Notes under the pieces: model-generated
Seen by the model: only the letters and a program-made list of their open reading frames with translations
Database searches by the model: none
What the model was told of the DNA's origin: nothing
Shown here: positions 1 through 9,813 of the stretch, in pieces
How positions within the stretch are numbered: the first letter of the stretch is position 1
How the letters are laid out: each line of letters begins with the position of its first letter
Made by a program: the position numbers and the translations under genes
DNA from: Ulota crispa
Lineage: Eukaryota > Streptophyta > Bryopsida > Orthotrichales > Orthotrichaceae
Reading direction: 5' to 3'
Length of the DNA stretch: 64,000 nt
Assembly: GCA_963920765.1 (NCBI GenBank)
Contig: OY987243.1
Location: 27,647,419-27,711,418, forward strand

Positions 1-57
1 AATTTCTGAAATAGCAGAGGTATCTATGAAATTATTGCAAACTTCAGGGGTATCCAT
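1..57. repeat. Right end of a family-A (Mutator-like) MITE, cut by the window edge
   Basis: The text matches the right end of the copies at 7461-7763 and 37943-38255 (GGTATCTATGAAATTATTGC, then CTTCAGGGGTATCCATG). The rest of the copy lies outside the window. The last few bases of the terminal repeat (TTTTCCC) are absent, so this copy is also truncated internally. Confidence 0.7.
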
Positions 58-456
58 GGTTTGCTGTTTGCTGCTTTTATTTTCATCTAGAAAACGTTAC
101 TTTATTTTCTTTATGTTACATGCATGTTTCAAAGCAATTTTTCTAGTTCCAAAAATTACCTTAAATACTCAACTTCGATATACAACCAAGATAGACTTTG
201 AAAACAGCCGTAATTAAAATTTTAGGCTTTGGACTCGAAACGAACAAATATTTACTTATGTGACTACAGTATTATGCTTACTCTTCTAATTAATTGGAAG
301 GATGAATACTGAACTCTATGTTGCAAAACAACTGATAAATATTTGTAAGTGCAATGGCAGACTAGAGTAGAGGGTATGGGTATGATTTATGGATCATTGC
401 GTACAATCTTTGTTAAAAATCAGCTCTAAATTGTTTTTGTAAGTTGTACTTTGTTA
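58..456. other. AT-rich spacer, nothing recognised
   Basis: No coding signal, hairpin or repeat shared with the rest of the window was seen here. Confidence 0.5.
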
Positions 457-458
457 TA

Positions 459-829
459 AGGTAGGCGCACCCATAAGCGTGGAAATAAGGGTTTTGGAGT
501 AGGTAAAATAATTGAGTTATGAAATGGAAACCAAAATTATTGGCATCAATTTCAAGGTTCTAGCTACAAGCATTTGTTCACAAAGATTTTTCAAAGTCCA
601 AAATCACTGAAATTGTAGGAACCATGTGTAAGAGATGCTAAAAACAAGGCTTGTTGGTTCTTAAATAGTGAGATGGGTACTCCAAACCTCATGCTTATCA
701 CCCACAACCATCACTTCATTACTCATAACCATCACTCAGTCACCCACAACCATTTGTGTTTTTATTGATTAGTCCTGCCACTGTGAGGTGACGAGCATGG
801 GGACGCAATGCTTATGGATGCTGCTACCT
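459..829. mobile_element. Family-B MITE, TA target, AGGTA end (copy B1)
   Basis: The left end AGGTAGGCGCACCCATAAGC is mirrored on the right by GCTTATGGATGCTGCTACCT. TA flanks both sides (457-458, 830-831). The interior has repeated CACCCACAACCATCAC-like text. Its right half matches 28205-28437, and its ends match 29561-29872 and 43917-44998. It has no coding capacity. The TA duplication suggests the Tc1/mariner group, but no transposase is present to confirm that. Confidence 0.8.
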
Positions 830-831
830 TA

Positions 832-1343
832 TATCTTTGTATTGTACAGTATGCTAGATGTTCCATTTAGGTTGCTCCACACCAATATCTCAACATTTTA
901 TGCTACATAAATACTTAGTGTACTAATACCACAATCAATTTCATCTGTAATAAAGGGCTTGGCAACAACACCAAAGCGGCATCTGAGTTGTAAGTCATGT
1001 GAAATCTTTGAGTATAAAGTGTTGCATACGCCTCCAATTGATCATGTGATGAGTCATGAGGTAACTTTCCATGTTAAGGCAACCTAAATGCAATATTTTA
1101 TGTAAAGTATTTGGAATATCTTGGTTGTTAAAAGGTTGATCATAATTGCACTTTGTAAAAGTATGTACATATACACAATAATCTATAAGCATAGTAAATG
1201 TTTTTTTTCTGAAGTTTCAAAACCGCAAACAGAATTAGAAAATAACATTTTGGTCGAAATAAAAACAAAGGAATCTAAAAAGTAATTGAGGGCGTAGGAA
1301 TCACAAAGGTGGTTTAGATATAAGAGCCAATGTATATGACTAT
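832..1343. other. Spacer, nothing recognised
   Basis: AT-rich. The minus-strand open frames here (995-1192 and 1183-1485) have no protein character, and the second overlaps the next palindrome. Confidence 0.4.
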
Positions 1344-2222
1344 ACTGTATAGTACCAGGCAAGTATGAATTGTCTGGTGTATTGTTGCAATTCAAAGAAT
1401 TTTGCATAATACATAACAAAATTGGGATTTTGTTGTTTTGAATCATAGAGATTGATTCTTGTGCAATCCCTACCAAGCATATCAAATTTTGATTTCAAAA
1501 TACCAAAACCTTATTTTTGGTGAATTATTTGTATTAAATTCATGATTTTACATGAAAATTGATTGAAGAAAATTGCTGATGAATTTTTTAGATTTGATTG
1601 CATAGATGTGTAGGCATCAATATGCACATCCTTCCTTCTAACAAGTATTTCCAAAAAATGCTCCTACATTCCTTTTATGATGATGTCAATATTGAGATGA
1701 ACATGTTCACATTTTGTAAAATATATGTTTCTTTGTGATAATCAGATTTTGTTACTTGACTCATACACTATGACTAAATTTGTACCTTTGAACATGAAAA
1801 TATGTTTACTTAGCCAAAAGCTAGTTTGAAAATAAAAATATTTTTTTTTCAAATTTTGGTCTTACCACAACCCACATTGAACTCTTTGTCAATCATAATT
1901 TTGTTACTAAAATGTGTTTGTTTTAACATGAAAAATGTGCATATAGATGTTCCCTACACATCCATGCAATTGAATCTCAAAAGGTCATCACCAATTTTCT
2001 TCAATCAATTTCATGTAAAATCATGAATTTTATACAAAATAATTCACCAAAAATAGGATTTTGAGTTTTAAGAATCAAAACTTGGATACCTAGTTGGGGT
2101 TGCAAAAGAATCAATCTCTATGATTCAAAACAACGAAATCCCAATTTTGCTATTTATTATGCAAATTTCTTTGAAGTGCAACAAGGCACTAGATAATTCA
2201 TGCTTGCGTGGTACTGTACAGT
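1344..2222. repeat. Fold-back palindrome P1 (about 0.88 kb)
   Basis: The left end ACTGTATAGTACCAGGCAAG mirrors the right end CTTGCGTGGTACTGTACAGT. The two arms stay complementary, with divergence, for roughly 400 bp up to a centre near 1800-1930. Landmarks in each arm include AGATTTGATTGCATAGATG and its complement. The same arm sequence, diverged, recurs in P2 (2312-3202), P3 (8399-9812) and P4 (9814-10681), so this is one fold-back family. No gene is present. Confidence 0.8.
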
Positions 2223-2311
2223 GACCTCCAACAAGTCCTTGGATTCTTCAAAACTCAATCTGTCTTCTTCAAGTAATGAGTTTTGAAGAGCCCAAGGACT
2301 TGTTGGAGGTC
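2223..2311. repeat. 89-bp hairpin between P1 and P2
   Basis: A 35-bp stem starts GACCTCCAACAAGTCCTTGG and closes with CCAAGGACTTGTTGGAGGTC, with two mismatches and a 19-base loop. It lies exactly between the last base of P1 and the first base of P2. Confidence 0.85.
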
Positions 2312-3202
2312 ATTGTACACTATAGTACCCAAAAGAAAGAGTACATAACACCCCTTTATGGCATCCAACAAAGTATGTATAACAAAGAATATAACTCACA
2401 TTTCATTCTCACATTTTTAATATGAGATCCTCATGCATTCTTGATCAAGCATATCAAATTTCAGTTACAAAAACCCAAAATCCTATTTTTGGTAAATGGT
2501 TTTATGTCAAAATCATGGTTTTACAAGAAAGTTGATTACTAAAAAGTGGTGATGAATTTTTGAGATTTGATTGCATAGATATGTAAGAGAAATTCATACG
2601 CACATCTTCCTTTCAAACAAACATTTCCAAAAAGTTTCAAAAATCCCTCTATAGACGTTTTAATGTTAGGGTGATCATGACCAAATTTAGTAAAATACAT
2701 ATTTCTTCATGGAAATTAGGTTTTGGCAAAAAAAAGTATAGCATCATGTTTAAAGGTACAAACTTAATCACATTGTATGAGTCAAATAACCTAAACTAAT
2801 TTCCATGAAGAAATATATATTTTACTAAGTTTGGTCATGATCACCCTAACATTAAAATGTCTATAGAGGGATTTTTGAAACTTTTTGGAAATGTTTGTTT
2901 GAAAGGAAGATGTGCATATGGATGTTTCTTACATATCCATAGAATTAAATCTCAAAAATTCATCACTACTGTTTTTTAATCAACTTTCTTGTAAAACTAT
3001 GATTTTGACACAATTTTTTTACCAAAAATAGGATTTTGATTTGTAGTAACTAAAATTTGGTGTGCTTGATCAAGATTGCATGAGGATTGCATATTAAAAA
3101 TGTGAGAATGAAATGTGAGTTACATTCTTTGTTATACATACTTCTTTGGATGCCATAAAAGGGTGTTATGTACTCTTTCTTTTGGGTACTATACAGTACA
3201 AT
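2312..3202. repeat. Fold-back palindrome P2 (0.89 kb)
   Basis: The left end ATTGTACACTATAGTACCC and right end GGGTACTATACAGTACAAT are complementary apart from a few bases. The arms of about 430 bp are close to identical (for example TGGTCATGATCACCCTAACA and its complement), closer than in P1, so P2 looks younger. The centre is near 2760. It is non-coding. Confidence 0.85.
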
Positions 3203-3311
3203 AGCCATGAAGTCATGAGTACTTAGGGCTGTTCAAACCAAAACCTCACCTCATTTGGCCTCATGAATTCAACATCTTGGAGGAATTTTTGCTTGTGTTT
3301 GATGTCCTTAA

Positions 3312-3543
3312 CCCTTAAAGGACCGCTTTACGTATTACATAGTAAATACGTTGCCATATAACTGGCATTTGTTACCAATAAAAAGTTTTAATTTGGGATC
3401 TTGACTAGCTCACTAGAACCACATTGATCTATATTCTAACTTCTTTATTAATCTCAAATATTGTAAAGGTGTGGATGCATTCCAAATACAAGAAAATACT
3501 AAATATTGTATTGGCTGCAAAGGGCTCCTCGGTCCTTTAAGGG
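3312..3543. mobile_element. TTAA-flanked MITE, subfamily T1 (232 bp)
   Basis: TTAA at 3308-3311 and 3544-3547 encloses ends CCCTTAAAGGACC and GGTCCTTTAAGGG. A second copy in reverse orientation lies at about 37719-37940. Shared interior text includes TTTTAATTTGGGATCTTGAC. It is non-coding. Confidence 0.8.
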
Positions 3544-3547
3544 TTAA

Positions 3548-3949
3548 TGCTGAAAAGCTGAGGCAAAACCCAAAAGCCTGCAATGTTTCAGAAAGATAAA
3601 GGACGTAAAAACGAGACCAAATGGAGTTGCTAAGATTTCATCACCATCCAACACTGTTGATTATTCAAAATGATCTATGCTTAAGCAGAAAGGCTTTCGT
3701 CGGATTTTTTATTATATATGTATCCAATACTTGGAGCTGGAGCCATGTCATCTTGTCTTATGAACATTAAAATAGTTTATAATATCGTGGCCTTACCTCA
3801 TAGCATAATCGATTTTGGGATTTATTTCAAAATCTCAACCAATAAGTAGCAAGGATTGGAATCTTCCTTGGACTCGAAAACGGCCTCAATTTCTGTTATA
3901 AAGCAGCTTGTGGGGCACAGTATATTTTTACACCCATAGCAATTTCATA
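3548..3949. other. Spacer, nothing recognised
   Basis: No repeat or coding signal was recognised. Confidence 0.4.
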
Positions 3950-3975
3950 GAGCATTTCGAGCATTGCCCTCTTAA

Positions 3976-4906
3976 CCCCTAAAGGACTGTTGTCCCTTTG
4001 GGGGACAGGTGGGAGTTTGGGCATGTACTTTTGGATAAGCTACTTTGTGTGATTTTCTGAAACTTTTATTGAAGGTGTGGAATTCAAAAATCTATGCGGG
4101 CATCTAATTTTTTCCTTATTCCAACAATTATTGAAGAAGTTATGCATGAAAATCTGAAAAGCAAGGGAGGACTGCCCCTGGATAGCCCAAAAACTTCTTT
4201 AAAAATTAATTTTTTTTAAAATTAAAATTTGAAATTGGTTCTTTAGAATTTTTTTTATAGATGAGAAGCTTTGAATCATTCAATTTCAATCAATGACATG
4301 AAAGTTATGAGGAGTTTTTGTTTGCGAGCAGTTATGGAATCTCTATTCTAAAATAAACTTTGAAGTCCTTCATTTTACTCAATTGTTATTACTTTGGAAA
4401 AAAAACAAAACCAAAGAATGTAGATTGTTTATCACAACATTATGACCGTTGGATTTGCATTTTTCATTTTAATAATTAAATTCTTAACAATTTAGTGATT
4501 TTACTCATTCTCTACTTCTTTTTACTTACTGATTTTTCCTATGGGTTGTGTAGTTCCAATTGATTTGAAAATTCTCCCACACATAGCTAACTTGATCTCT
4601 TACATGGGAAAAATAAAGCGCAAAGTTGCAAAAAGCAATTATTTTCATGTAAGAATGGTCAAAGGCTTTTGAAATTTTGCGGCAACATAAAATAAATATT
4701 TTCTTTTCACTTTAGATGTAAATATCTCACTCATGTTCATCTGGAATGACCTGATTTTTTTTCCACAAGTACCTAATCTAGTCTAGGGCAAGATCCTACG
4801 GTTGGATTTCCCAAATTTTCAAAAAAAAAATTACCTTCTTACTAACCCCCCAATAGTGGTAGTTTTGAGTGATTTTCACTAAAAAAATGGATCACTCCTT
4901 TAGGGG
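3976..4906. mobile_element. TTAA-flanked element, subfamily T2 (931 bp), inside F-a
   Basis: TTAA at 3972-3975 and 4907-4910 flanks ends CCCCTAAAGGAC and AGTGATTTTCACT...TCCTTTAGGGG. Thirteen bases in from the left end is a short hairpin, TGTCCC-TTTGG-GGGACA, kept in most T2 copies. Related copies are at 32892-33808, 33813-34722 and 57662-58591. It is non-coding. Confidence 0.85.
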
Positions 4907-4940
4907 TTAAAGCCTGACGGGCTTCAAGCATGGATGATAA

Positions 4941-5254
4941 GGGCATCTCCAGCGGTGGCTTGGGCTTGCTTAAAGTGGATGAAAAGTAGCGAGGTCCCTC
5001 TCAAAACCCTCTCAAACTCTCTTATTTGGCAAGTCTAGCAAGCCACTCTTCAAGCCACTATTCATGCATTATTCACCCTTAGTTTAGTGAGCTTTACCCT
5101 CTACTTCCCTAGATAAGTGGTCAACTGCTTATTTATGGGGTGTGTTGGAGTGTAAGGCCACCTTTTCAAAGAGCATGAGTGGAGATTGAGAGCCTTCAAG
5201 CCTTGCCAAACCAGATGGAAAACTTTGAGCAAGTCTAGGCCGGTGGAAATGCCC
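4941..5254. mobile_element. Harbinger-like MITE, GGGCATCTCC ends (314 bp), inside F-a
   Basis: The left end GGGCATCTCCAGCGGTGGCT and right end CCGGTGGAAATGCCC are flanked by TAA on both sides (4938-4940, 5255-5257). The outer sequence resumes exactly where the intact F copy at 19.5 kb predicts, so the TAA duplication is supported by comparison. Confidence 0.85.
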
Positions 5255-5527
5255 TAAGTGTTCCAAACCCCTCAAAATATTGTTATGGCACTCCATCATA
5301 GAGTGTCACGCAATGACCCTTCAAAATACTATTCATCTTAAGTTTAGTGAGCTTTATCCTTCATTCCCCTTGATGAATAATCAAATGACTATTTATGAGA
5401 CATGCTTGAAGAGAAAGGAGCACGTTTGAAGTGCAAGGATGAAGAATAAGCATTTCAAGGACTCTTCAAAAACAGATGTAATCTCTTCAAGTGTCAAGTT
5501 TGAAGTGCAACGCTGGAGACGCTCTTA

Positions 5528-5793
5528 CCTACAGTACATACTACAAAGAGATCTGTGCAGCTACTTTGTAAAGTCTGGCAAGTCGCAAAGGATGTGCGAC
5601 TTCCCTTTTGTACTCTTCCGTGAGTCCAGATGAATGATTCCTGAATGATGAAGAATCTGGGTGCGATGATCAAAAGGTGGCTTCCAATTGCTGCATCTGC
5701 TCAACAGAAACTGAGATGATTTCTATCATGAAATTTTGAAGAACAAGCAGGTACGCTCTGAGGGGCTCTGTCCTTGTTGTCCTTGTAGCATTA
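5528..5793. other. Spacer, nothing recognised
   Basis: Short non-repeat stretch with slightly higher GC. No gene could be supported. Confidence 0.4.
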
Positions 5794-5833
5794 GAGCGTC
5801 CGCACCCTTTACCCTTACACGCAAAGGGTCTCA

Positions 5834-6175
5834 GGGCAGCTTCACACTATGGCTGAAGGTCGAGAGGAAGTCGGTTTCCACCAATCAGATGGCAAGAAAT
5901 CAAGAGTTTGGCCTTTTAACCTTTCACACTAGAGGTCAAATTTCAAAAATTGGCATCTTTTAAGTGTCTACATGGCAATATTTTATTATCCAAAGTGACG
6001 GCTTCTCAAAAGGAAGTTTGGGTTCAGCAAAAATGGAGACCCAAACTATGAGTAAGAGGCCGTTAGTTTTAGCATTTGTTGCCTATTTTCAGCAAATTTT
6101 CTTGGCCTTTCAACAAAATTTGGCCACTCAATTTGATAGCCTCTTGACTTGGTCGGCCATAGTGTGAAGCCGCCC
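5834..6175. mobile_element. MITE K, GGGCAGCTTCACACTATGGC ends (342 bp)
   Basis: The left end GGGCAGCTTCACACTATGGC is mirrored on the right by GGCCATAGTGTGAAGCCGCCC. The flanking triplets are TCA (5831-5833) and TTA (6176-6178), consistent with a 3-bp TWA-type target and Harbinger-like placement. Nested in F-b. The open frames across it are not genes. Confidence 0.7.
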
Positions 6176-6200
6176 TTAGACTCGCAAGTCTTGGATGATA

Positions 6201-6659
6201 AGGTAGAAGCACCTTATGTGGACACTTTTGTGAAATCGATTCAAGAGGAAGGTGCACTAAGATTTTGAAATCGAATTTTGGTTAGTAAATGGGCACAAAT
6301 GGGTAGAAATTGTCCTCATATTATTTTGCAGTTTTTATGAATAAAATATGAATTTTTTGAAGACAAGGTTGTCAGTACACCTATTGTGGTCCCTAGACCT
6401 GCTGTAAACTAATCATGAACCTTGGGAAAAAAAACACGGAGAAGACTAAATGAGTGAACATGAGAATTTAAGAAAAAATGACTTTAATACTTAAAATGGT
6501 CATTGCAACTTGAATGCAAAACAACATTTGTCTCATTTGCCTACTGCAAGGGTTTGATTTGTCTACAACAAGAGTTTTGATTTGGGTGTAGTAAGGGTTT
6601 GTTTTTGGGGGAATTGTAGGGGTTTGATAAATTGGTGTCCATATAAGGTGCTTCTACCT
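6201..6659. mobile_element. MITE J, AGGTAGAAGCACC ends, TA target (459 bp)
   Basis: The left end AGGTAGAAGCACCTTATGTG is mirrored on the right by ATATAAGGTGCTTCTACCT. TA flanks at 6199-6200 and 6660-6661. It interrupts F-b at the same internal position at which F-a is interrupted by its GGGCATC element. Confidence 0.8.
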
Positions 6660-6938
6660 TAAGTATTCTAGGTCCCTCAAAGTGCTTTCTTGACTCTCAC
6701 GCCAAGCAATATCAAACAATTGACCCTTGAAATCACTATTCATCCTAAGTTTATTGAGCTTTATCTTATACTTCATTTGACGATTACTAAATGAATTGTT
6801 TATAAGGCACATTTGAAGAGTAAGGATGAAAGACACAAATTTTGAGGGCTCTTCAAAAATAGATGTGAACTATTAGAGAGTCGTATTTTGAGTGTAAGTG
6901 TGCAATGCTCTTTGCTTGCTTTTCAAATGAGGTACATA

Positions 6939-7264
6939 AGGTAGAAGGTTCAAAAACCGTCCAGGCTCAAAAATTGCTCACCCTCCAAAATGTTCTCATT
7001 CCGTACATGTATTTTTTCATAGATTCGTATAATGTACAGCGGATGTACATTTGAGGAGGTGCACCATTTTAGAGCCCTATGACTTTTTCACTTCAAAATT
7101 TCACAACTAATTCTACAAAACTTCAAAAAATATGAAACAATTTGGGTTAGATGTCAATTCTTCTTGCCTTTCAAGGAAATTTTACTGAAAATTATTTCAA
7201 GAAGTTCTACCTCCCCAAAATTCAGTTTCAGCCCTTAGATGGTCGGTTTTCGAGCCTTCTACCT
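6939..7264 (+). mobile_element. MITE family L, copy 1 (326 bp)
   Basis: The ends AGGTAGAAGGTTCAAAAACC and TTTTCGAGCCTTCTACCT are flanked by TA on both sides. The interior includes GGATGTACATTTGAGGAGGT. Two other copies of exactly the same length lie at 27501-27826 (same orientation) and 28509-28834 (reverse). Confidence 0.85.
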
Positions 7265-7460
7265 TACTCAAACTTTCTCTAAGGGTAGCTTCTCTCAAAG
7301 AAAAGCCTCCTCCCTGCCAATTCAAAGCCAATAGAGGAAACCAAGCAAGGGTTTTTGTTCTTCATTGGCTACTAATATATCCTTGAAAGCATGTGCAAAT
7401 AAAAAATGGAAAGAATCATGCATGTGAGCTCATCTGTTCTCAATCAGCTAATATTAATAA

Positions 7461-7763
7461 GGGAAAATTTCATGGATACCCCTGAAGTTTGCCATATTTC
7501 ATAGATATCCAAAAAAACATCATAAATACCCTTGGATCAAAATATTCAGGTGTTTGCTTTGTTGTGCATGTCATTTTTTTTCTTCCTTTGTATGCATGCA
7601 GAATGAGAAAGAAGTAGTGTGTTCACAAAGAAAGAAGGAAATGACATACATAGCAAAACAAATGTCTAAATTTTGTGGCCAAATGGTATTTGTGATATTT
7701 TTGAAAAAGCAGGGATATCTATGAAATTATGGCAAACTTCAGGGGTATCCATGAAATTTTCCC
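7461..7763. mobile_element. Mutator-like MITE, family A (303 bp), with 9-bp target duplication
   Basis: The terminal inverted repeat begins GGGAAAATTTCATGGATACC and ends AAATTTTCCC. A perfect 9-base direct repeat TATTAATAA lies at 7452-7460 and 7764-7772. Nine-base duplications are characteristic of the Mutator superfamily. Other copies are at 37943-38255, about 38842-38990 (left part) and 1-57 (right end). Confidence 0.85.
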
Positions 7764-7857
7764 TATTAATAATTGTCATCCAACATTTGGCGCACCTACT
7801 TTTTTGTTGAGAGGTATTTAACCCATTTCATCCATTTTTCATCCAAAATTTTATGTG

Positions 7858-8125
7858 TTAGGTAGCCATGGTTGTTACATTGGGCCAATTGTTTGTCCAC
7901 GTGCCATCTACTGCGTGCATCCAATTGAGCTCTTGCTTGTTTGATATAGTCAACTCATAATTGACTTTTAGAAAACACAATTTTTTTCTTACTATTTTAG
8001 GTTGGAAATACTAAAATGCAACATTGAACTGAAACACCTATTTGTGTGGTCTAAATCGTCTGCCCACTTGTCTTGTCCTTTGATCAAAATCTACTAAAAG
8101 GTAACAACCATGAAAGTAGCCAATG
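7858..8125. repeat. Family-M repeat, copy 1
   Basis: It begins near GGTTGTTACATTGGGCCAATT and ends near GGTAACAACC, a short inverted repeat. Two blocks (ATGGTTGTTACATTGG; CTTGTCCT...AAAATCT) match 58740-59005. Boundaries are approximate. Confidence 0.5.
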
Positions 8126-8210
8126 TTAAAAATGAGTTAAGATTTTGGCAAAATTTGACAAAAAGAAGTTTCTTGAGAGTAGTTACCTTGACAAATAAAA
8201 CTGAGGATTC

Positions 8211-8385
8211 ATTAGTAGAAAATTGAGTTGGAACCCACTAAATTATGAAAGGTAGTTTATGTTGAGTTCCATGTTTCCAACGCAAAATTTAGCACTGTTC
8301 AACAAAATTTTGCGTTGGAAACATGGAACTCAACATAAACTATCTTACATAATTTAGTGGGTTGCGACGCAGTTTTCTTCTAGTG
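8211..8385. mobile_element. Hairpin MITE N1 with CACTA-like ends (175 bp)
   Basis: The left end CATTAGTAGAAAA is mirrored on the right by TTTTCTTCTAGTG. Inside is a near-perfect stem containing ATGTTGAGTTCCATGTTTCC and its complement around the loop CACTGTTC near 8300. No clear 3-bp duplication is seen at this copy; the related copy at 57316-57447 has one. Confidence 0.7.
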
Positions 8386-8398
8386 ACATTTTTGTATT

Positions 8399-9812
8399 GT
8401 ATAGTACCTTGAACAATACATACATATCACATGTTTTGTCAATTCAAAGAATTTGCATAATCAGAGTTATAATTGACATTTTCTTGTTGTGCAACACAAT
8501 TTAGTAATTCTAATGCAATCCCAAGCAAGCGTATCAATTTTAGGTTTCAAAAGACCTAAACCTTGTTTTTAATGAACTATTTAGTGTCAAATCATGGTTT
8601 TACAAGAAACTTAATTGAAAAACATTGATGATGAATTTTTGAGATTTGATTGCATGGGTATGTAGGAAACATCCATAGGCACATTTTCCATGCTAAAACA
8701 AACCCCCTTAACCCCTAAAGGCCCAAGGAGGTAAGGGCAAAACATGGATGTATTATAAAATGGTACTTTGTAACTGATGAAATTTGCTTCAAAAGAGAAA
8801 ATAAGAATCATTATGTTTATTAATTATCCATATGGTGAAACATTCAAAAAGTTTTAGATTTTTATGTAATGAATTTAGAAGCATTTATCATTTAGTATTC
8901 ACCAAAATTACAAATTTTACTCATAGATTTCAAATTTTGATATGATTGGTTGAAATTAGACATTCTATCCTAAACTTCAAAAATGAAATCTTTTGAAATG
9001 AGAGAACATCATTAGTTTCCCAAAATAGTAAACTTTACAACACTAGTGAATATTGAAGTGTTTGTTTTTGAAAAATTCTCCTTGGTGGAGTTTAACTAGG
9101 ATAGACATGATTCAAATTAAGTTGGAAAGTAGACTTGGTTTTCTATTATAGAAAAAAAATGTTTTTTCTTGAATTTTTTTTTTTTGTCTTGGGCAGCCCA
9201 AAGAAACGGGCAGCAACTAGAAAATGGTCGATTGGACGCTTAGGGGTTAAGTAACAAAATTTTGATCCACAAATTTTTTAGTGTGACTTGTAATATGCCC
9301 AAATTCTATAAAATGTATATATTTATTTTTTAACTAGATTTTCACCATGTAAACATAATATCAAGTTCAAAAGTACAAACCTGGTTACAATGTAGGAATC
9401 AAATAGCAAAATTTTGATTGTCATACAAAAATGACTATTTTACAAGATTTGGGTACATCACAAGTCACACTAAAAATTTTGTGGATCAAAATTTTGTTAC
9501 TTAAGGGGGGTTGTTTTTGCATGGAAAATGTGCCTATGGATGTTTCCTACATACCCATGCAATCAAATCTCAAAAATTCATCATCAATGTTTTTCAATTA
9601 AGTTTCTTGTAAAACCATGATTTGACACTAAATAGTTCATTAAAAACAAGGTTTAGGTCTTTTGAAACCTAAAATTGGTACGCTTGCTTGGGATTGCATA
9701 AAAATTACTAAATTGTGGTGCACAACAGAAAATGTCAATTATAATTTTGATTATGCAAATTCTTTGAATTGAAAAAACAGGCGGTACATATGTATTGTTC
9801 AAGGTACTATAC
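8399..9812. repeat. Fold-back palindrome P3 with a TTAA element in its left arm
   Basis: The left end GTATAGTACCTTGAACAATA mirrors TATTGTTCAAGGTACTATAC on the right. The arms are highly similar, for example GGATGTTTCCTACATACCCA and its complement. The left arm is interrupted at 8712-9246. The matching point in the right arm (9501-9504) is intact and carries a single TTAA. Confidence 0.9.
8712..9246 (+). mobile_element. TTAA-flanked element, subfamily T3 (535 bp), copy a
   Basis: TTAA at 8708-8711 and 9247-9250 flanks ends CCCCTAAAGGCCCAAGGAGG and GATTGGACGCTTAGGGG. Copies of close to the same length lie at 18150-18689 and, reversed, 44147-44693. The uninterrupted opposite arm of P3 shows a single TTAA at the insertion point, so the duplication is direct evidence of transposition. 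There is no open frame of note. Confidence 0.92.
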
Positions 9813-9813
9813 C

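Larger units (their letters stand above)
3950..5524. mobile_element. Family-F Harbinger-like MITE holding two nested insertions (copy F-a)
   Basis: The ends GAGCATTTCGAGCATTGCC and GCAACGCTGGAGACGCTC match the intact copy at 19522-19845 (GAGCATCTCC...). The flanking triplets are ATA and TTA. The copy is interrupted twice: by a TTAA element (3976-4906) and by a GGGCATCTCC element (4941-5254). Without them it would be about 320 bp, like the intact copy. TIRs of GAGCATCTCC type with TWA duplications are typical of plant PIF/Harbinger MITEs. Confidence 0.75.
5794..6910. mobile_element. Family-F Harbinger-like MITE holding two nested insertions (copy F-b)
   Basis: The left end GAGCGTCCGCACCC and right end GCAATGCTC are flanked by TTA and TTT. 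The middle (for example TCATCCTAAGTTTATTGAGC) matches F-a and the copy at 19.5 kb. It is interrupted by element K (5834-6175) and element J (6201-6659). Confidence 0.7.

Noticed and set aside
3972-3985. CCCCTAAAGG ends look like plant telomere repeat (CCCTAAA), suggesting interstitial telomere DNA
   Set aside because: The motif occurs once per end, inverted at the other end, and always next to TTAA. No tandem arrays exist, so it is a transposon terminus.
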